A stretch of DNA of 64,000 bases, from contig NZ_JALPRR010000002.1 in assembly GCF_023630205.1 (NCBI RefSeq), forward strand, positions 798,899 to 862,898. Reading direction: 5' to 3'. The notes below the pieces were generated by a model. The model saw nothing but the letters and a program-made list of their open reading frames with translations, did no database searches and was not told where the DNA came from. Both the position numbers and the translations under genes were made by a program. Positions 34,704 to 43,578 of the stretch are shown here, one piece after another. Source of the stretch: Pontibacter ruber. Its GTDB lineage: Bacteria; Bacteroidota; Bacteroidia; Cytophagales; Hymenobacteraceae. Position 1 is the first letter of the stretch. Each line of letters begins with the position of its first letter.

Positions 34704-35993
34704 ATGAATACTGTAATAAAAGTTGAAAACCTGTCGAAACAGTACAGGCTAGGTGAATTGGGAACAGGTACTTTATCACATGACCTGAACCGCTGGTGGC
34801 ATAAGATTAGAGGTAAAGAAGACCCTTACCTAAAAGTTGGTGATTTAAACGACCGTACTACAAAAGGAAGTAGCGAATATGTTTGGGCTTTGAGAGACAT
34901 AAATTTTGAAGTAAAGCAGGGAGAAGTCTTAGGCATTATTGGTAAAAATGGAGCCGGAAAATCTACTTTGTTGAAGTTACTTTCGAGAGTAACTGCTCCA
35001 ACTACAGGAGCAATAAAAGCAAAAGGTCGTATCGCTTCATTATTGGAAGTTGGTACAGGTTTCCATGAGGAACTAACCGGACGTGAAAATATTTTCCTGA
35101 ATGGAGCAATTCTTGGTATGACTAAAGCTGAGATACGTTCTAAATTGGATGAGATAATTTCTTTTTCTGGTACTGAAAGATATATAGATACCCCTGTAAA
35201 AAGGTACTCATCAGGCATGCGCGTTAGGCTTGCTTTTGCTGTGGCTGCTCACCTAGATCCAGAAATATTGATAGTAGATGAAGTTCTTGCCGTTGGTGAT
35301 GCTGAGTTTCAAAAGAAAGCGATAGGTAAAATGCAGGAAGTGAGTAAAGGTGGTGGTAAAACTGTTTTGTTCGTTAGTCATAATATGGAAGCAGTACAAA
35401 ATCTTTGCACCCGTGGCATTGTGTTGAGCAATGGAGGGTTGCAATTAGATAGTACCATTGAAGAATGTTTTAAAGCATACTTAGGAAATACTAAGCAAGG
35501 TGGTGAACTATCGAAATCATATACTTTAGATAACGCTCCAGGAAACTTTAACGCAAAGTTATTGAGCGCTAAAGTTATAAATGAGCATGATCCTGGTAGC
35601 TTTTTTACAACTGGTACCGGTTTTTCTTTTGAATTCGATATCTATAATCAAATTGGTGGCATTCAACAGCTTGACATTACTTATCATCTTTTTGATGAAA
35701 GAGGGATACTTATTTATGTAGGTTCTACGGCAGTATCACATGAGCCTCAAAAATATGGGAGTGGTTTTCTGAATATCAAAACTAGTTTTCCCCCTAATAT
35801 ATTAAATGAAGGTATTTATACAATTGGTAGGTTATTATTAGTTAAAAATCGGGGTCATATAATGACTGAGTGGAAAGATGTTTTGTCTTTTGAGATTCTA
35901 CCTTTATCTAACGGCTATATAGGCGCATCAGGAGGTAAAGAAGGCGTACTTAAAATATATAACCTTCCTTGGGATATTTCTTATACTAACTAA
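34704..35993 (+). CDS. wzt: ABC exporter ATPase with carbohydrate-binding domain (Wzt)
   Basis: A 429-residue ATPase that powers Wzm. Residues about 5-245 are the ABC domain with Walker A GKNGAGKST, signature YSSGMRVRLAFAVA and Walker B ILIVDEVLAVGD. The C-terminal 160 residues are a Wzt_C beta-sandwich (SKSYTLDNAPGNFNAKLLSA, LDITYHLFDERGILI), which in relatives binds a modified end of the glycan chain. That implies a capped chain, but no capping enzyme is obvious here. Confidence 0.94.
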   Translation: MNTVIKVENLSKQYRLGELGTGTLSHDLNRWWHKIRGKEDPYLKVGDLNDRTTKGSSEYVWALRDINFEVKQGEVLGIIGKNGAGKSTLLKLLSRVTAPTTGAIKAKGRIASLLEVGTGFHEELTGRENIFLNGAILGMTKAEIRSKLDEIISFSGTERYIDTPVKRYSSGMRVRLAFAVAAHLDPEILIVDEVLAVGDAEFQKKAIGKMQEVSKGGGKTVLFVSHNMEAVQNLCTRGIVLSNGGLQLDSTIEECFKAYLGNTKQGGELSKSYTLDNAPGNFNAKLLSAKVINEHDPGSFFTTGTGFSFEFDIYNQIGGIQQLDITYHLFDERGILIYVGSTAVSHEPQKYGSGFLNIKTSFPPNILNEGIYTIGRLLLVKNRGHIMTEWKDVLSFEILPLSNGYIGASGGKEGVLKIYNLPWDISYTN

Positions 35994-36005
35994 GTTAAAT
36001 TTAAC

Positions 36006-37091
36006 ATGATACCCGTTACTAAGCCATTTTTACCATTGATAGAAGAATACCAATCCTATACAAAAAGTATTTTTCAAAGAGGTTGGCTAACAAATAATGG
36101 TCCATTAGTAAATGAGCTTGAGTTAAAGCTAAAAAGTTATCTTGACATACCACATTTACTTTTTCTTAACAATGGAACAGTAGCAATTCAAATTGCAATC
36201 AAGGCACTAGAATTGACAGGGGAAATAATAACAACTCCTTTCTCTTATGTTGCTACTACTTCCTCAATTGTCTGGGAGCAATGTAAACCCATATTTGTTG
36301 ATATAGATCCTGGATCATTTAATATAGATCCTCTTAAAATAGAGGAAGCCATAACTCCTTCAACATCTGCTATATTAGCTACTCATGTTTTCGGTAATCC
36401 TTGTGAAATTGATTCAATTAGAGCTATTGCAGACAAACATGGGCTAAAAATTATTTATGATGCAGCTCACTGCTTTGGTACGACCTATAAAGGCCAATCT
36501 ATTTTTATGTATGGTGATATAAGCACCACTAGCTTTCATGCTACTAAGCTTTTCCATACTACTGAAGGTGGAGCTGTTTTTACCCAAAGGCCTGAACTAC
36601 TTAGAAAAATGGCTTTACTTCGAAATTTTGGACATACTTCTCCTGTAAGTTTCGATGGGGTGGGAATAAATGCTAAGAATTCTGAGTTTCATGCTGCCAT
36701 GGGACTTTGTGTGCTTCATTATATTGAAGAAATTCGTGCAAAACGAGAAAAGCAATGGCTGGTATACAAGAATACTTTATCAGGTAAACAGCAAATTAAG
36801 TTAATGAAAATAACAGAAGGTACAGATAATTATAACTTTTCTTATTTTCCGGTTGTTTTTGAAACTGAAAAACAGCTTCTTACTACTCTTGAAGCTCTTA
36901 ATTTGCAAGGGGTTTATCCAAGGAGGTATTTTTATCCATCTCTGAATACGCTTAATTATGTTGCTAAGAAAAATTGCCCTGTATCAGAAAGCATTTCAGA
37001 AAGAGTTTTGTGCCTTCCTCTTTATCATGATTTAACTACCGAGGATCAAGATATGATCTGTAGGGTGATACTTAGAGCTTTAAATTATTAG
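36006..37091 (+). CDS. DegT/DnrJ/EryC1/StrS-family sugar aminotransferase
   Basis: A 361-residue PLP enzyme that transaminates keto sugars bound to nucleotides. It shows FLNNGTVAIQIAIKAL, TPFSYVATTSSIVWE, the cofactor Asp in IIYDAAHCFG, and the Schiff-base Lys in SFHATKLFHTTEGGAVF. The size is usual. It opens a closely packed group with WbqC, a second PLP-fold gene and a GNAT gene, which suggests synthesis of an N-acylated amino sugar. The exact sugar cannot be read from the sequence. Confidence 0.92.
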   Translation: MIPVTKPFLPLIEEYQSYTKSIFQRGWLTNNGPLVNELELKLKSYLDIPHLLFLNNGTVAIQIAIKALELTGEIITTPFSYVATTSSIVWEQCKPIFVDIDPGSFNIDPLKIEEAITPSTSAILATHVFGNPCEIDSIRAIADKHGLKIIYDAAHCFGTTYKGQSIFMYGDISTTSFHATKLFHTTEGGAVFTQRPELLRKMALLRNFGHTSPVSFDGVGINAKNSEFHAAMGLCVLHYIEEIRAKREKQWLVYKNTLSGKQQIKLMKITEGTDNYNFSYFPVVFETEKQLLTTLEALNLQGVYPRRYFYPSLNTLNYVAKKNCPVSESISERVLCLPLYHDLTTEDQDMICRVILRALNY

Positions 37092-37094
37092 GAT

Positions 37095-37805
37095 ATGAGA
37101 AGTATTGGCATAATGCAGCCATATTTATTTCCTTACTTAGGTTATTTCCAGTTGATTAATTTAGTCAATAAGTTTATAATTTATGATGATGTTACGTTTA
37201 TAAAGCAAGGGTGGATTAATAGAAATAATATACTTGTAAATAATCAACCATTTCTATTTACAGTCCCGCTTGAAAATGCTAGTTCGTTCTGTTTAATTAG
37301 AGATACTAAATTAAATAATAAGTTTTACTTTATTTGGTCAGAAAAATTTATAAAAACACTTATTCAGAATTACAGGAAAGCACCTTATTTTACTAATTCA
37401 ATTGAGTTGGTATCTGAAGTGCTAAATAAAGGAGCCGGAACAGTTTCAGAGTTAGCACTAAATAGCTTGACAGCAGTCATGGATTACTTAGATATACGAA
37501 CAGAAATCGTCCCATCTTCTGTTGTGTATCAAAACAGTCATCTTAAGGGGCAGACACGAGTTTTAGATATCTGTAATAAAGAGCAAGCGCACCACTATAT
37601 AAATCCTTTAGGTGGGCAAGAATTGTATTCTAAGGAAGTATTTCAAAACGACGGTATCCTACTTGATTTCATAAATCCCACTGTAGTACCTTACACACAA
37701 TTTGATAAAGATAATTTTGTATCTCGTTTGTCAGTTATAGATGTGCTTATGTTCAATGACCCGGCGTCCATTAGAGAAATGCTAAATAAGTATGAGCTTG
37801 TCTGA
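37095..37805 (+). CDS. WbqC-family protein
   Basis: A 236-residue protein with the WbqC signature at its start: IMQPYLFPYLGYFQLINLVNKFIIYDDV, then FIKQGWINRNNI. Family members lie in O-antigen and capsule loci next to sugar aminotransferases, but no activity has been settled. The last 14 bases overlap the next gene, so the two are probably translated together. Confidence 0.9.
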   Translation: MRSIGIMQPYLFPYLGYFQLINLVNKFIIYDDVTFIKQGWINRNNILVNNQPFLFTVPLENASSFCLIRDTKLNNKFYFIWSEKFIKTLIQNYRKAPYFTNSIELVSEVLNKGAGTVSELALNSLTAVMDYLDIRTEIVPSSVVYQNSHLKGQTRVLDICNKEQAHHYINPLGGQELYSKEVFQNDGILLDFINPTVVPYTQFDKDNFVSRLSVIDVLMFNDPASIREMLNKYELV

Positions 37806-38772
37806 AGCAATAGGTGGATATTTAGGCCTACACATAAATCCTGGGAAGGCATATTATAGTGATCTAGTTGAGTTAAATACAGGACGTAACGCTTTTGAGT
37901 ATATTCTTTTAGCTCGTAAGTATAAAAAGGTTTATATTCCATACTTTACATGTGATGCTGTACTTGAGCCAATTCATAAGCACAATATAGAATATTCTTT
38001 TTACAGAATTGATTCAAGATTGGAGCCTGTAGATGTACCAATTCTTGAGCAGCACGAAGCTTTTTTATATACTAATTATTTTGGACTTAAAACTCAATTT
38101 ATTTCAAGTAGTAGCCATCGTATATGTAATTTAATTATAGACAATGCTCAAGCTTTTTTTAGTAGACCACTTGTAGGAGTAGATACTTTTTATTCACCTA
38201 GGAAGTTCTTTGGTTTACCAGACGGAGGATACGCTTCAACAACAGCTTTGCTTCATCAAGCCTTTCCTCAGGATATTTCTGCAGGACGATGTTCCCACTT
38301 GCTTCTCCGCCTCGATACTGAGCCTGAAATTGGTTTTGAATCTTATAAAAATAATGAGAATGATCTAGCGGATAAGCCTATCATGCAAATGTCTAAGCTT
38401 ACGAAGAGTATTTTAAATGGAATAACATATGATTGGGCTCTTGAAAGGAGGAATAATAATTTTGCATTTCTACATAACATATTAAGAAACTATAATAAAT
38501 TTCAGTGGCTTGACGAGATACATATTGAGGGCCCTTTGGTTTATCCTTTCTACACAGATAATGATAAACTTCGCGATTGGTTAGCTACTAAGAAAATATA
38601 TACCGCAACTTACTGGCCTAATGTTTTCAAGACTGCCGGTAAGAATACTTTAGAATATGCTTTGGCCTCAAATGTTGTATACTTACCTGTTGACCAAAGA
38701 TACAATGAAGAGTCAATGACGCACATAATAAACCACATTTTATACTACTATGGAATTCAGAATAAAATTTAG
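37792..38772 (+). CDS. Divergent PLP-fold protein related to DegT aminotransferases
   Basis: A 326-residue protein that keeps several DegT-type landmarks at the right distances: ELNTGRNAFEYIL, IPYFTCDAVLEPI, a cofactor Asp in LIIDNAQAFF, and Lys in FYSPRKFFGLPDGGYAS. These align with the neighbouring aminotransferase's DAAHCFG and SFHATKLFHTTEGG. It may therefore be an aminotransferase or a changed relative with another role. The assignment is my reading of motifs, not a profile match. It overlaps WbqC (14 bp) and the GNAT gene (23 bp). Confidence 0.6.
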   Translation: MSLSEAIGGYLGLHINPGKAYYSDLVELNTGRNAFEYILLARKYKKVYIPYFTCDAVLEPIHKHNIEYSFYRIDSRLEPVDVPILEQHEAFLYTNYFGLKTQFISSSSHRICNLIIDNAQAFFSRPLVGVDTFYSPRKFFGLPDGGYASTTALLHQAFPQDISAGRCSHLLLRLDTEPEIGFESYKNNENDLADKPIMQMSKLTKSILNGITYDWALERRNNNFAFLHNILRNYNKFQWLDEIHIEGPLVYPFYTDNDKLRDWLATKKIYTATYWPNVFKTAGKNTLEYALASNVVYLPVDQRYNEESMTHIINHILYYYGIQNKI

Positions 38773-39298
38773 ACCTTTTAAATTAGAAGACGCTATTTTT
38801 ATAAATAAGCTAAGGCAAGAGGAGGAAATGGAACAACTTATCGGCGGTTCTAAGCGCCCAGTTTCCTATGAACGTGATTTAAAATGGGTTGAGCAAATAA
38901 TTTTAGGTGATAGCCAGACGAGCATATATTTCGCTATTACTTTTATGGATAGTGACGAAATTATAGGTTATGCTTCTATAACTGATATTGATTTCCGAAA
39001 TGGAAGTTGTTTCTGGAGCGGTATAAAAATTGATAAGACTAAATCTGGCAAAGGAGTAGGAACAGAGGTAGCATTAAAAATACTAAAATATGCGTTCGAA
39101 GAATTAAGAATGGAGCGTTGTACAGGAGAGTGTTTAGAGAATCATGAGGCAGTTCTGCGGATGTTACTTAAAGTAGGGTTTAAGAAAGAAGGTCTTATGC
39201 GTAATAGACTGTATAAAAATGGGAAGTACAACAGTCAATGGCTTTTAAGTGTAATTAGAGAAGAGTATTTTGAAATAAAGCAGAATTACGGGTTATAG
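38750..39298 (+). CDS. GNAT-family N-acetyltransferase (RimJ/RimL type)
   Basis: A 182-residue GNAT enzyme. It shows KFRPFKLEDAIFINKLRQ at the start, the acetyl-CoA loop in DKTKSGKGVGTEVALKIL, and LENHEAVLRMLLKVGFKKEGLMRNRLYKNGKY near the end, as in sugar and protein N-acetyltransferases. By context it probably acetylates the amino group made by the aminotransferase(s) upstream. It overlaps the preceding gene. Confidence 0.9.
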   Translation: MEFRIKFRPFKLEDAIFINKLRQEEEMEQLIGGSKRPVSYERDLKWVEQIILGDSQTSIYFAITFMDSDEIIGYASITDIDFRNGSCFWSGIKIDKTKSGKGVGTEVALKILKYAFEELRMERCTGECLENHEAVLRMLLKVGFKKEGLMRNRLYKNGKYNSQWLLSVIREEYFEIKQNYGL

Positions 39299-39361
39299 AA
39301 GTACACTGTTTTCATTAACTCTTATACTGGTTTTAATTTTTATATTTGATTCAATTTGAGG

Positions 39362-40435
39362 ATGTTAAATAAGTTTAAACGTAAATTCAACTTCGCTTAC
39401 AAATTTTTGAAATATAGAGTACAACATTCTAGGTTTGAAGAAATGAGTGCTGGCGAAAATGATTTTATACTCTTCTTTTTGCATCCGCATTTCAATATAC
39501 GATCAGGAGGGATATTGTCTATTTATTTTCTTTTGGAACAGACCAAAAGCATGTTCCCCACTAAGAATGTTTATCCGGTAACTATAGCAAAACTGCCTTC
39601 ATACACCAAAGCAGACTGGTTTCCGAATGATTATAATATATTAAACCTTTATTTAATAAAGAATAAAATTAGTAAGAATAGCAAAGTCATTGTTCATGTT
39701 CCTGAATGCTATTTTGAATTCTTTTGCCAGGAAATAATCAACTCTAATCTTTTTGATTTTGCAAGTCAGGTAACATTGAACATTCTTAATCAAAATCAAT
39801 CGTTAATGCCTGTTGAAGCTACAGTTATAAAATATAAGTACTTATTCAACAGAATTACAATGACATTATGTTTCGAAGCCAACACTAATATTTCATATTC
39901 ATACTTGGCTTATCCACCCTTTTTCATCAGCTCCTGGTTTTATAATTATCCCATAGATAAGCTATCTTTCGATACAAAGGAAGACATTTGTATCATATCC
40001 CCTGATCCGAATCCTTTGAAAGGAAAGGTTGTTGAGTTATTAGAAAAGAAGTTAGATATAAAGTGTGTCGAAATTCGGAATATGGCTTTTCATGATTTTC
40101 AGAATATACAAAGAAGAGCGAAATGGAGTATATCTTTTGGTGAGGGATTTGACAATTACTTCGCAGGAGCTTTCATGAAATCTGGTATAGGTTTTAGTGT
40201 GTATGATCCATTATTCTTTCCTCGTGAATTTAATTCTAACGAATTACCGCAAACCGTATTTACCTCCTACCAAGAATTACTGAATAATATTGAGTCAAGA
40301 ATTAAAGGGCTTGATTGCAAAGATGCCTATGAGAATTATGCTAATAATATTCAACAACTAATTTTGTGTCATAACTCACCTGAAAAAGTCGTGAAAAACC
40401 TAGAAGGTTTTTACAATATGGTTATAAATGGCTAG
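39362..40435 (+). CDS. Protein of unknown function, possible glycosyltransferase
   Basis: About 357 residues without a membrane helix. The N-terminal part is basic; later come FFLHPHFNIRSGGILSIYFLLEQ and ICIISPDPNPLKGKVVELLEKKL, then SISFGEGFDNYFAGAFMKSG. The layout, two halves with a GEGFDNY-like loop, recalls GT-B glycosyltransferases, but I recognise no family. The ATG at 39362 is preferred over a TTG two codons before. The neighbours are a GNAT gene and a GT2 gene. Confidence 0.5.
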   Translation: MLNKFKRKFNFAYKFLKYRVQHSRFEEMSAGENDFILFFLHPHFNIRSGGILSIYFLLEQTKSMFPTKNVYPVTIAKLPSYTKADWFPNDYNILNLYLIKNKISKNSKVIVHVPECYFEFFCQEIINSNLFDFASQVTLNILNQNQSLMPVEATVIKYKYLFNRITMTLCFEANTNISYSYLAYPPFFISSWFYNYPIDKLSFDTKEDICIISPDPNPLKGKVVELLEKKLDIKCVEIRNMAFHDFQNIQRRAKWSISFGEGFDNYFAGAFMKSGIGFSVYDPLFFPREFNSNELPQTVFTSYQELLNNIESRIKGLDCKDAYENYANNIQQLILCHNSPEKVVKNLEGFYNMVING

Positions 40436-40486
40436 TTGTTTATGTTAGTGCGAAAACAGACATTTTTCAAAAGTTTACTATAGTTA

Positions 40487-41362
40487 ATGATTTCAATTAT
40501 TATTTGTTCAGTTAGACCTTCTCTTTTAGAATCCCTAGTGGAAAATATACATGCAACTATAGGCGTGCCTCATGAAATCATATCGATAGATAACAGAGGA
40601 ACTAATGATGGCATTTGTAAAGTCTACAATAATGGTGCGTCTAAAGCAAAATTTGAGGTTCTTTGTTTTGCTCACGAAGATATTCAATTTCACACAAAGA
40701 ATTGGGGCAGACACATTATTGATGCCTTCAACGATAAGAACGTTGGATTGGTAGGTGCCTGTGGCGCTAAATATAAATCTGCTATTCCATCCATGTGGAC
40801 AGATGTACCAAGTAGCTACTATGTAAGTCAAGCCTTCTTCCCCGAGGATTCAGCTCGTAAAGAAGTATTATCTGAGAATGGCAACATCAGCCCTGAAGTT
40901 GCTGTGTTAGATGGTATGTTGTTAATAACTCGAAAATCAATTTGGGAAAAATTTTTATTTAATGAGGAAATTTTAGGTTTTCATTTCTATGATATTGACT
41001 TTAGTTTAAGGCTAGGACAATGCTATAAAATTGTGGTTTCAAAGGACATTGTTGTAGAACATTATTCACGTGGTAAAAGAAATAAGGACTGGCTTGTAAG
41101 CTCATTATCTTATCATGTAAAATATCGCCATCTATTACCAAGGTATATAGGTAACTTTTCAAAAAAAGAAAAAGCTTTAATAGACTTTCGTTGTTATTTA
41201 GTTTTAAATGATTTAATGATTAAGTACAATTTTCCTACAAGTATAATTGTAGAATATTTTTTTAAATCAGTTATAATCAGACCCTTTAGCAGAAAACATA
41301 TTAATAATTTTATTAAAATAGTTAGCTATGGATTCCTTAAATCCTCCTTTTCTTCTTTCTAA
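40487..41362 (+). CDS. Glycosyltransferase, StrF-like GT-A fold
   Basis: A 291-residue enzyme with ISIIICSVRPSLLESLVENI, IDNRGTNDGICKVYNNGASKAK and LCFAHEDIQF, the pattern of StrF-like family 2 glycosyltransferases in which HEDI replaces the usual DXD site. DGMLLITRKSIWEKF and GFHFYDIDFSLR follow. It adds a sugar to the growing repeat unit; donor and acceptor are unknown. Its end overlaps the DUF1919 gene by 35 bp. Confidence 0.85.
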   Translation: MISIIICSVRPSLLESLVENIHATIGVPHEIISIDNRGTNDGICKVYNNGASKAKFEVLCFAHEDIQFHTKNWGRHIIDAFNDKNVGLVGACGAKYKSAIPSMWTDVPSSYYVSQAFFPEDSARKEVLSENGNISPEVAVLDGMLLITRKSIWEKFLFNEEILGFHFYDIDFSLRLGQCYKIVVSKDIVVEHYSRGKRNKDWLVSSLSYHVKYRHLLPRYIGNFSKKEKALIDFRCYLVLNDLMIKYNFPTSIIVEYFFKSVIIRPFSRKHINNFIKIVSYGFLKSSFSSF

Positions 41363-42041
41363 ATTGTACAATAAATTAAAATATAAATTTGATTGGGAAA
41401 TCAAGAAAAAGGTAGTTGATATTATATTACAAAAAAGACTGAAAAATAAAGATTTTGCAATAGTTTCTAATAATTGTTGGGGAGGAGGGGTTTATCAAGT
41501 TCTTAGATTACCTTATAATACACCTTTTGTAGGGCTTTACATCAATGCACCATGCTATATAAAGCTATTAAAGAATTTTGAGTTCTACCTGAATTGTGAA
41601 CTTGAATTTACTAACGCTTCGAGATATGGTCAACATCAAAGTAAAAAGTACCCAGTAGGTTTTTTGAATAATGAAGTAGAAATACATTTTCTTCATTATA
41701 AGTCTGAGAAAGAGGCATTTGAGAAGTGGAATAGAAGGAAGAAAAAGTTGCCTAAAGATATAAATTCTATATTTTTTAAATTTGATGATAGAGATCACTG
41801 TACTCCTGAGTTGATAAAGGACTTTCATGCTTTACCATACAAAAATTTAATATCGTTTACTAAAACAAAATATAATTATCAAAATAATTTCAAGCTTAAA
41901 GATCCAGCGGATCTAATACTTTTCGATACAACTCACAACTTAGTAGATATTGTCGAATGGTTGAATATGAAACAGGCCACTACTGGTTCTGCGATATTTA
42001 AGAGTTTAAGATTTATAGGATATCCTAAAAAATTTAACTAG
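41328..42041 (+). CDS. DUF1919 protein
   Basis: A 237-residue protein with the DUF1919 signature: FAIVSNNCWGGGVYQVLRLPYNTPFVGLYI near residue 42, later YPVGFLNNEVEIHFLHYKSEKEAFEKWNRRKKKL and FFKFDDRDHCTPELIKDFHALPYKN. Members occur in exopolysaccharide loci, and glycan transfer or modification is suspected but not proven. It overlaps the GT2 gene before it, so it belongs to the same transcript. Confidence 0.85.
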   Translation: MDSLNPPFLLSKLYNKLKYKFDWEIKKKVVDIILQKRLKNKDFAIVSNNCWGGGVYQVLRLPYNTPFVGLYINAPCYIKLLKNFEFYLNCELEFTNASRYGQHQSKKYPVGFLNNEVEIHFLHYKSEKEAFEKWNRRKKKLPKDINSIFFKFDDRDHCTPELIKDFHALPYKNLISFTKTKYNYQNNFKLKDPADLILFDTTHNLVDIVEWLNMKQATTGSAIFKSLRFIGYPKKFN

Positions 42042-42043
42042 TA

Positions 42044-42241
42044 AAGTTAACTTTTATTTTTACAAAAGGCGGTAGTGTAGGTGGTAGCGAGATCCTTGCT
42101 TTGAAGATTATCGAAGAAGCTATCGAAGCAGGATATGTTGTACAGTTGTCGATAAATGGTGCGGGTTATCTAAATCATCCTGCAATAAAGTCATTACTTA
42201 ACAAAGGGCTGGTGATACTAAAACTATTACATTTTAGATAA
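42044..42241 (+). pseudogene. N-terminal remnant of a family 4 glycosyltransferase
   Basis: An uninterrupted frame of 65 codons with no start codon runs right after the DUF1919 stop. It reads FIFTKGGSVGGSEILALKIIEEAIEAG followed by VVQLSINGAGYLNHPAIKSLLNKG, a good match to the N-terminus of GT-B glycosyltransferases (GGSE loop). It stops before the rest of the enzyme. The downstream 130 bp, up to the next gene, show no continuation. Confidence 0.6.
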
Positions 42242-42381
42242 GGCAAATTGTAATGAAAATGTTAAATCTGTCCCGGATAAATAGCAGAGAGATTTATCTC
42301 TATTAGGTTAATCGTTTCCATACTACACTAATTAAATTTTAGTAGTCAAATTTTATTTTATACAAATTCATAGTGATTTTC

Positions 42382-43569
42382 ATGAGTAAAAGACCTATAT
42401 ATTTTCTTTTGAATGATGACTATAGCGGAGTTTCTATAATAGTCACCTATATTGTTATGTTTCTTAATAAAGATTTATTTGATGTTACAATAATAATGCA
42501 TCATCAAGTAGATGTAGATAAAAAAATAGAGCGGCATCCAAATATTATGGCAGGACTTCCTGTTATTAAAATATTTTATTCTAAATATGAAAACCTGTAT
42601 TCTGTTGCCAGACGGTTGGCGAAACTAGCTAAATTTGATAATAAAGAAACATTTCTTTTTACTAATGATAGCCATTCGCTAGCACTTCTTGCTCTTTTGA
42701 AAGTTCAGAATCCTATTGCTTTTATGTTGCATGGTGATATGAACTACTATTACTCTACTGCTTTAAAATTTCAAAATAATATTAATTTATATTTTACGTA
42801 CAGTAACAAAGTTTACACCAAGCTAAAGAGTTTATTGCCAGGCCAACTTAATAATATTCATAAAGTTTATTATCCTTATCCTCATTCTAATTTTAAAAGA
42901 TTTAAAAATACTAATAAACGGCTAAGGGTCTTATATGCAGGAAGATTAGATAATGGGCATAAAGGAATTTTTGATCTGCCTAAGATAGATCAAATGCTAA
43001 AGCAAAATGGTGTGCTTGTAAAGTGGCATATAATAGGTTTTGGTAGAGATGAGGATGAACTAAAAGAACGCTGGAATAGTGCTGAGAATGTTGAATGGAT
43101 AGGTAAAGTAGATAATAAAAATGTGTTAAAACTATGTTCAGCTAATGACTTGATTGTTTTACCTTCACGAGTAGAGGGACTTCCTGTTGTTTTAGTTGAA
43201 GCAATGAAAGTTGGTCTTATACCCTTAGTTACTGACATAGACAGTGGTTATCCTGATGTAATAACAGATGGAGAAAATGGATTTATATTACCTGTAGGAG
43301 ATATAAAAGCCTTTTCTGACAAAATTACTTTATTACATGTAAATAGAGAAAAACTTGAAGAGATGTCGATTAATTCATTGAACAGTATAACTCTAATGTT
43401 TAATCCACAAAAAAATATAAATGAATTTGAGAGGCTAATAAATGGCCTGCCTTATAATAATTTTTCAAAAAAACCTTACATCAAAATAGGATCAAAACTG
43501 GATTCAAAATATTTGCCTAATTTTTTAGTAAAAGCGATTAGGAAAGTAATAGGTAAGATTATTTCTTAA
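42382..43569 (+). CDS. Family 4 (GT-B) glycosyltransferase
   Basis: A protein of about 395 residues. The C-terminal half has the GT4 nucleotide-sugar site: RLRVLYAGRLDNGHKGIFDL, WHIIGFGRDEDELKERW, and PSRVEGLPVVLVEAMKVGLIPL with the catalytic Glu. The N-terminal half is the acceptor domain (FLLNDDYSGVSIIVTYIVMFL). The ATG at 42382 is chosen over a GTG three codons earlier. The donor is unknown. Confidence 0.9.
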   Translation: MSKRPIYFLLNDDYSGVSIIVTYIVMFLNKDLFDVTIIMHHQVDVDKKIERHPNIMAGLPVIKIFYSKYENLYSVARRLAKLAKFDNKETFLFTNDSHSLALLALLKVQNPIAFMLHGDMNYYYSTALKFQNNINLYFTYSNKVYTKLKSLLPGQLNNIHKVYYPYPHSNFKRFKNTNKRLRVLYAGRLDNGHKGIFDLPKIDQMLKQNGVLVKWHIIGFGRDEDELKERWNSAENVEWIGKVDNKNVLKLCSANDLIVLPSRVEGLPVVLVEAMKVGLIPLVTDIDSGYPDVITDGENGFILPVGDIKAFSDKITLLHVNREKLEEMSINSLNSITLMFNPQKNINEFERLINGLPYNNFSKKPYIKIGSKLDSKYLPNFLVKAIRKVIGKIIS

Positions 43570-43578
43570 TTATAAGCT

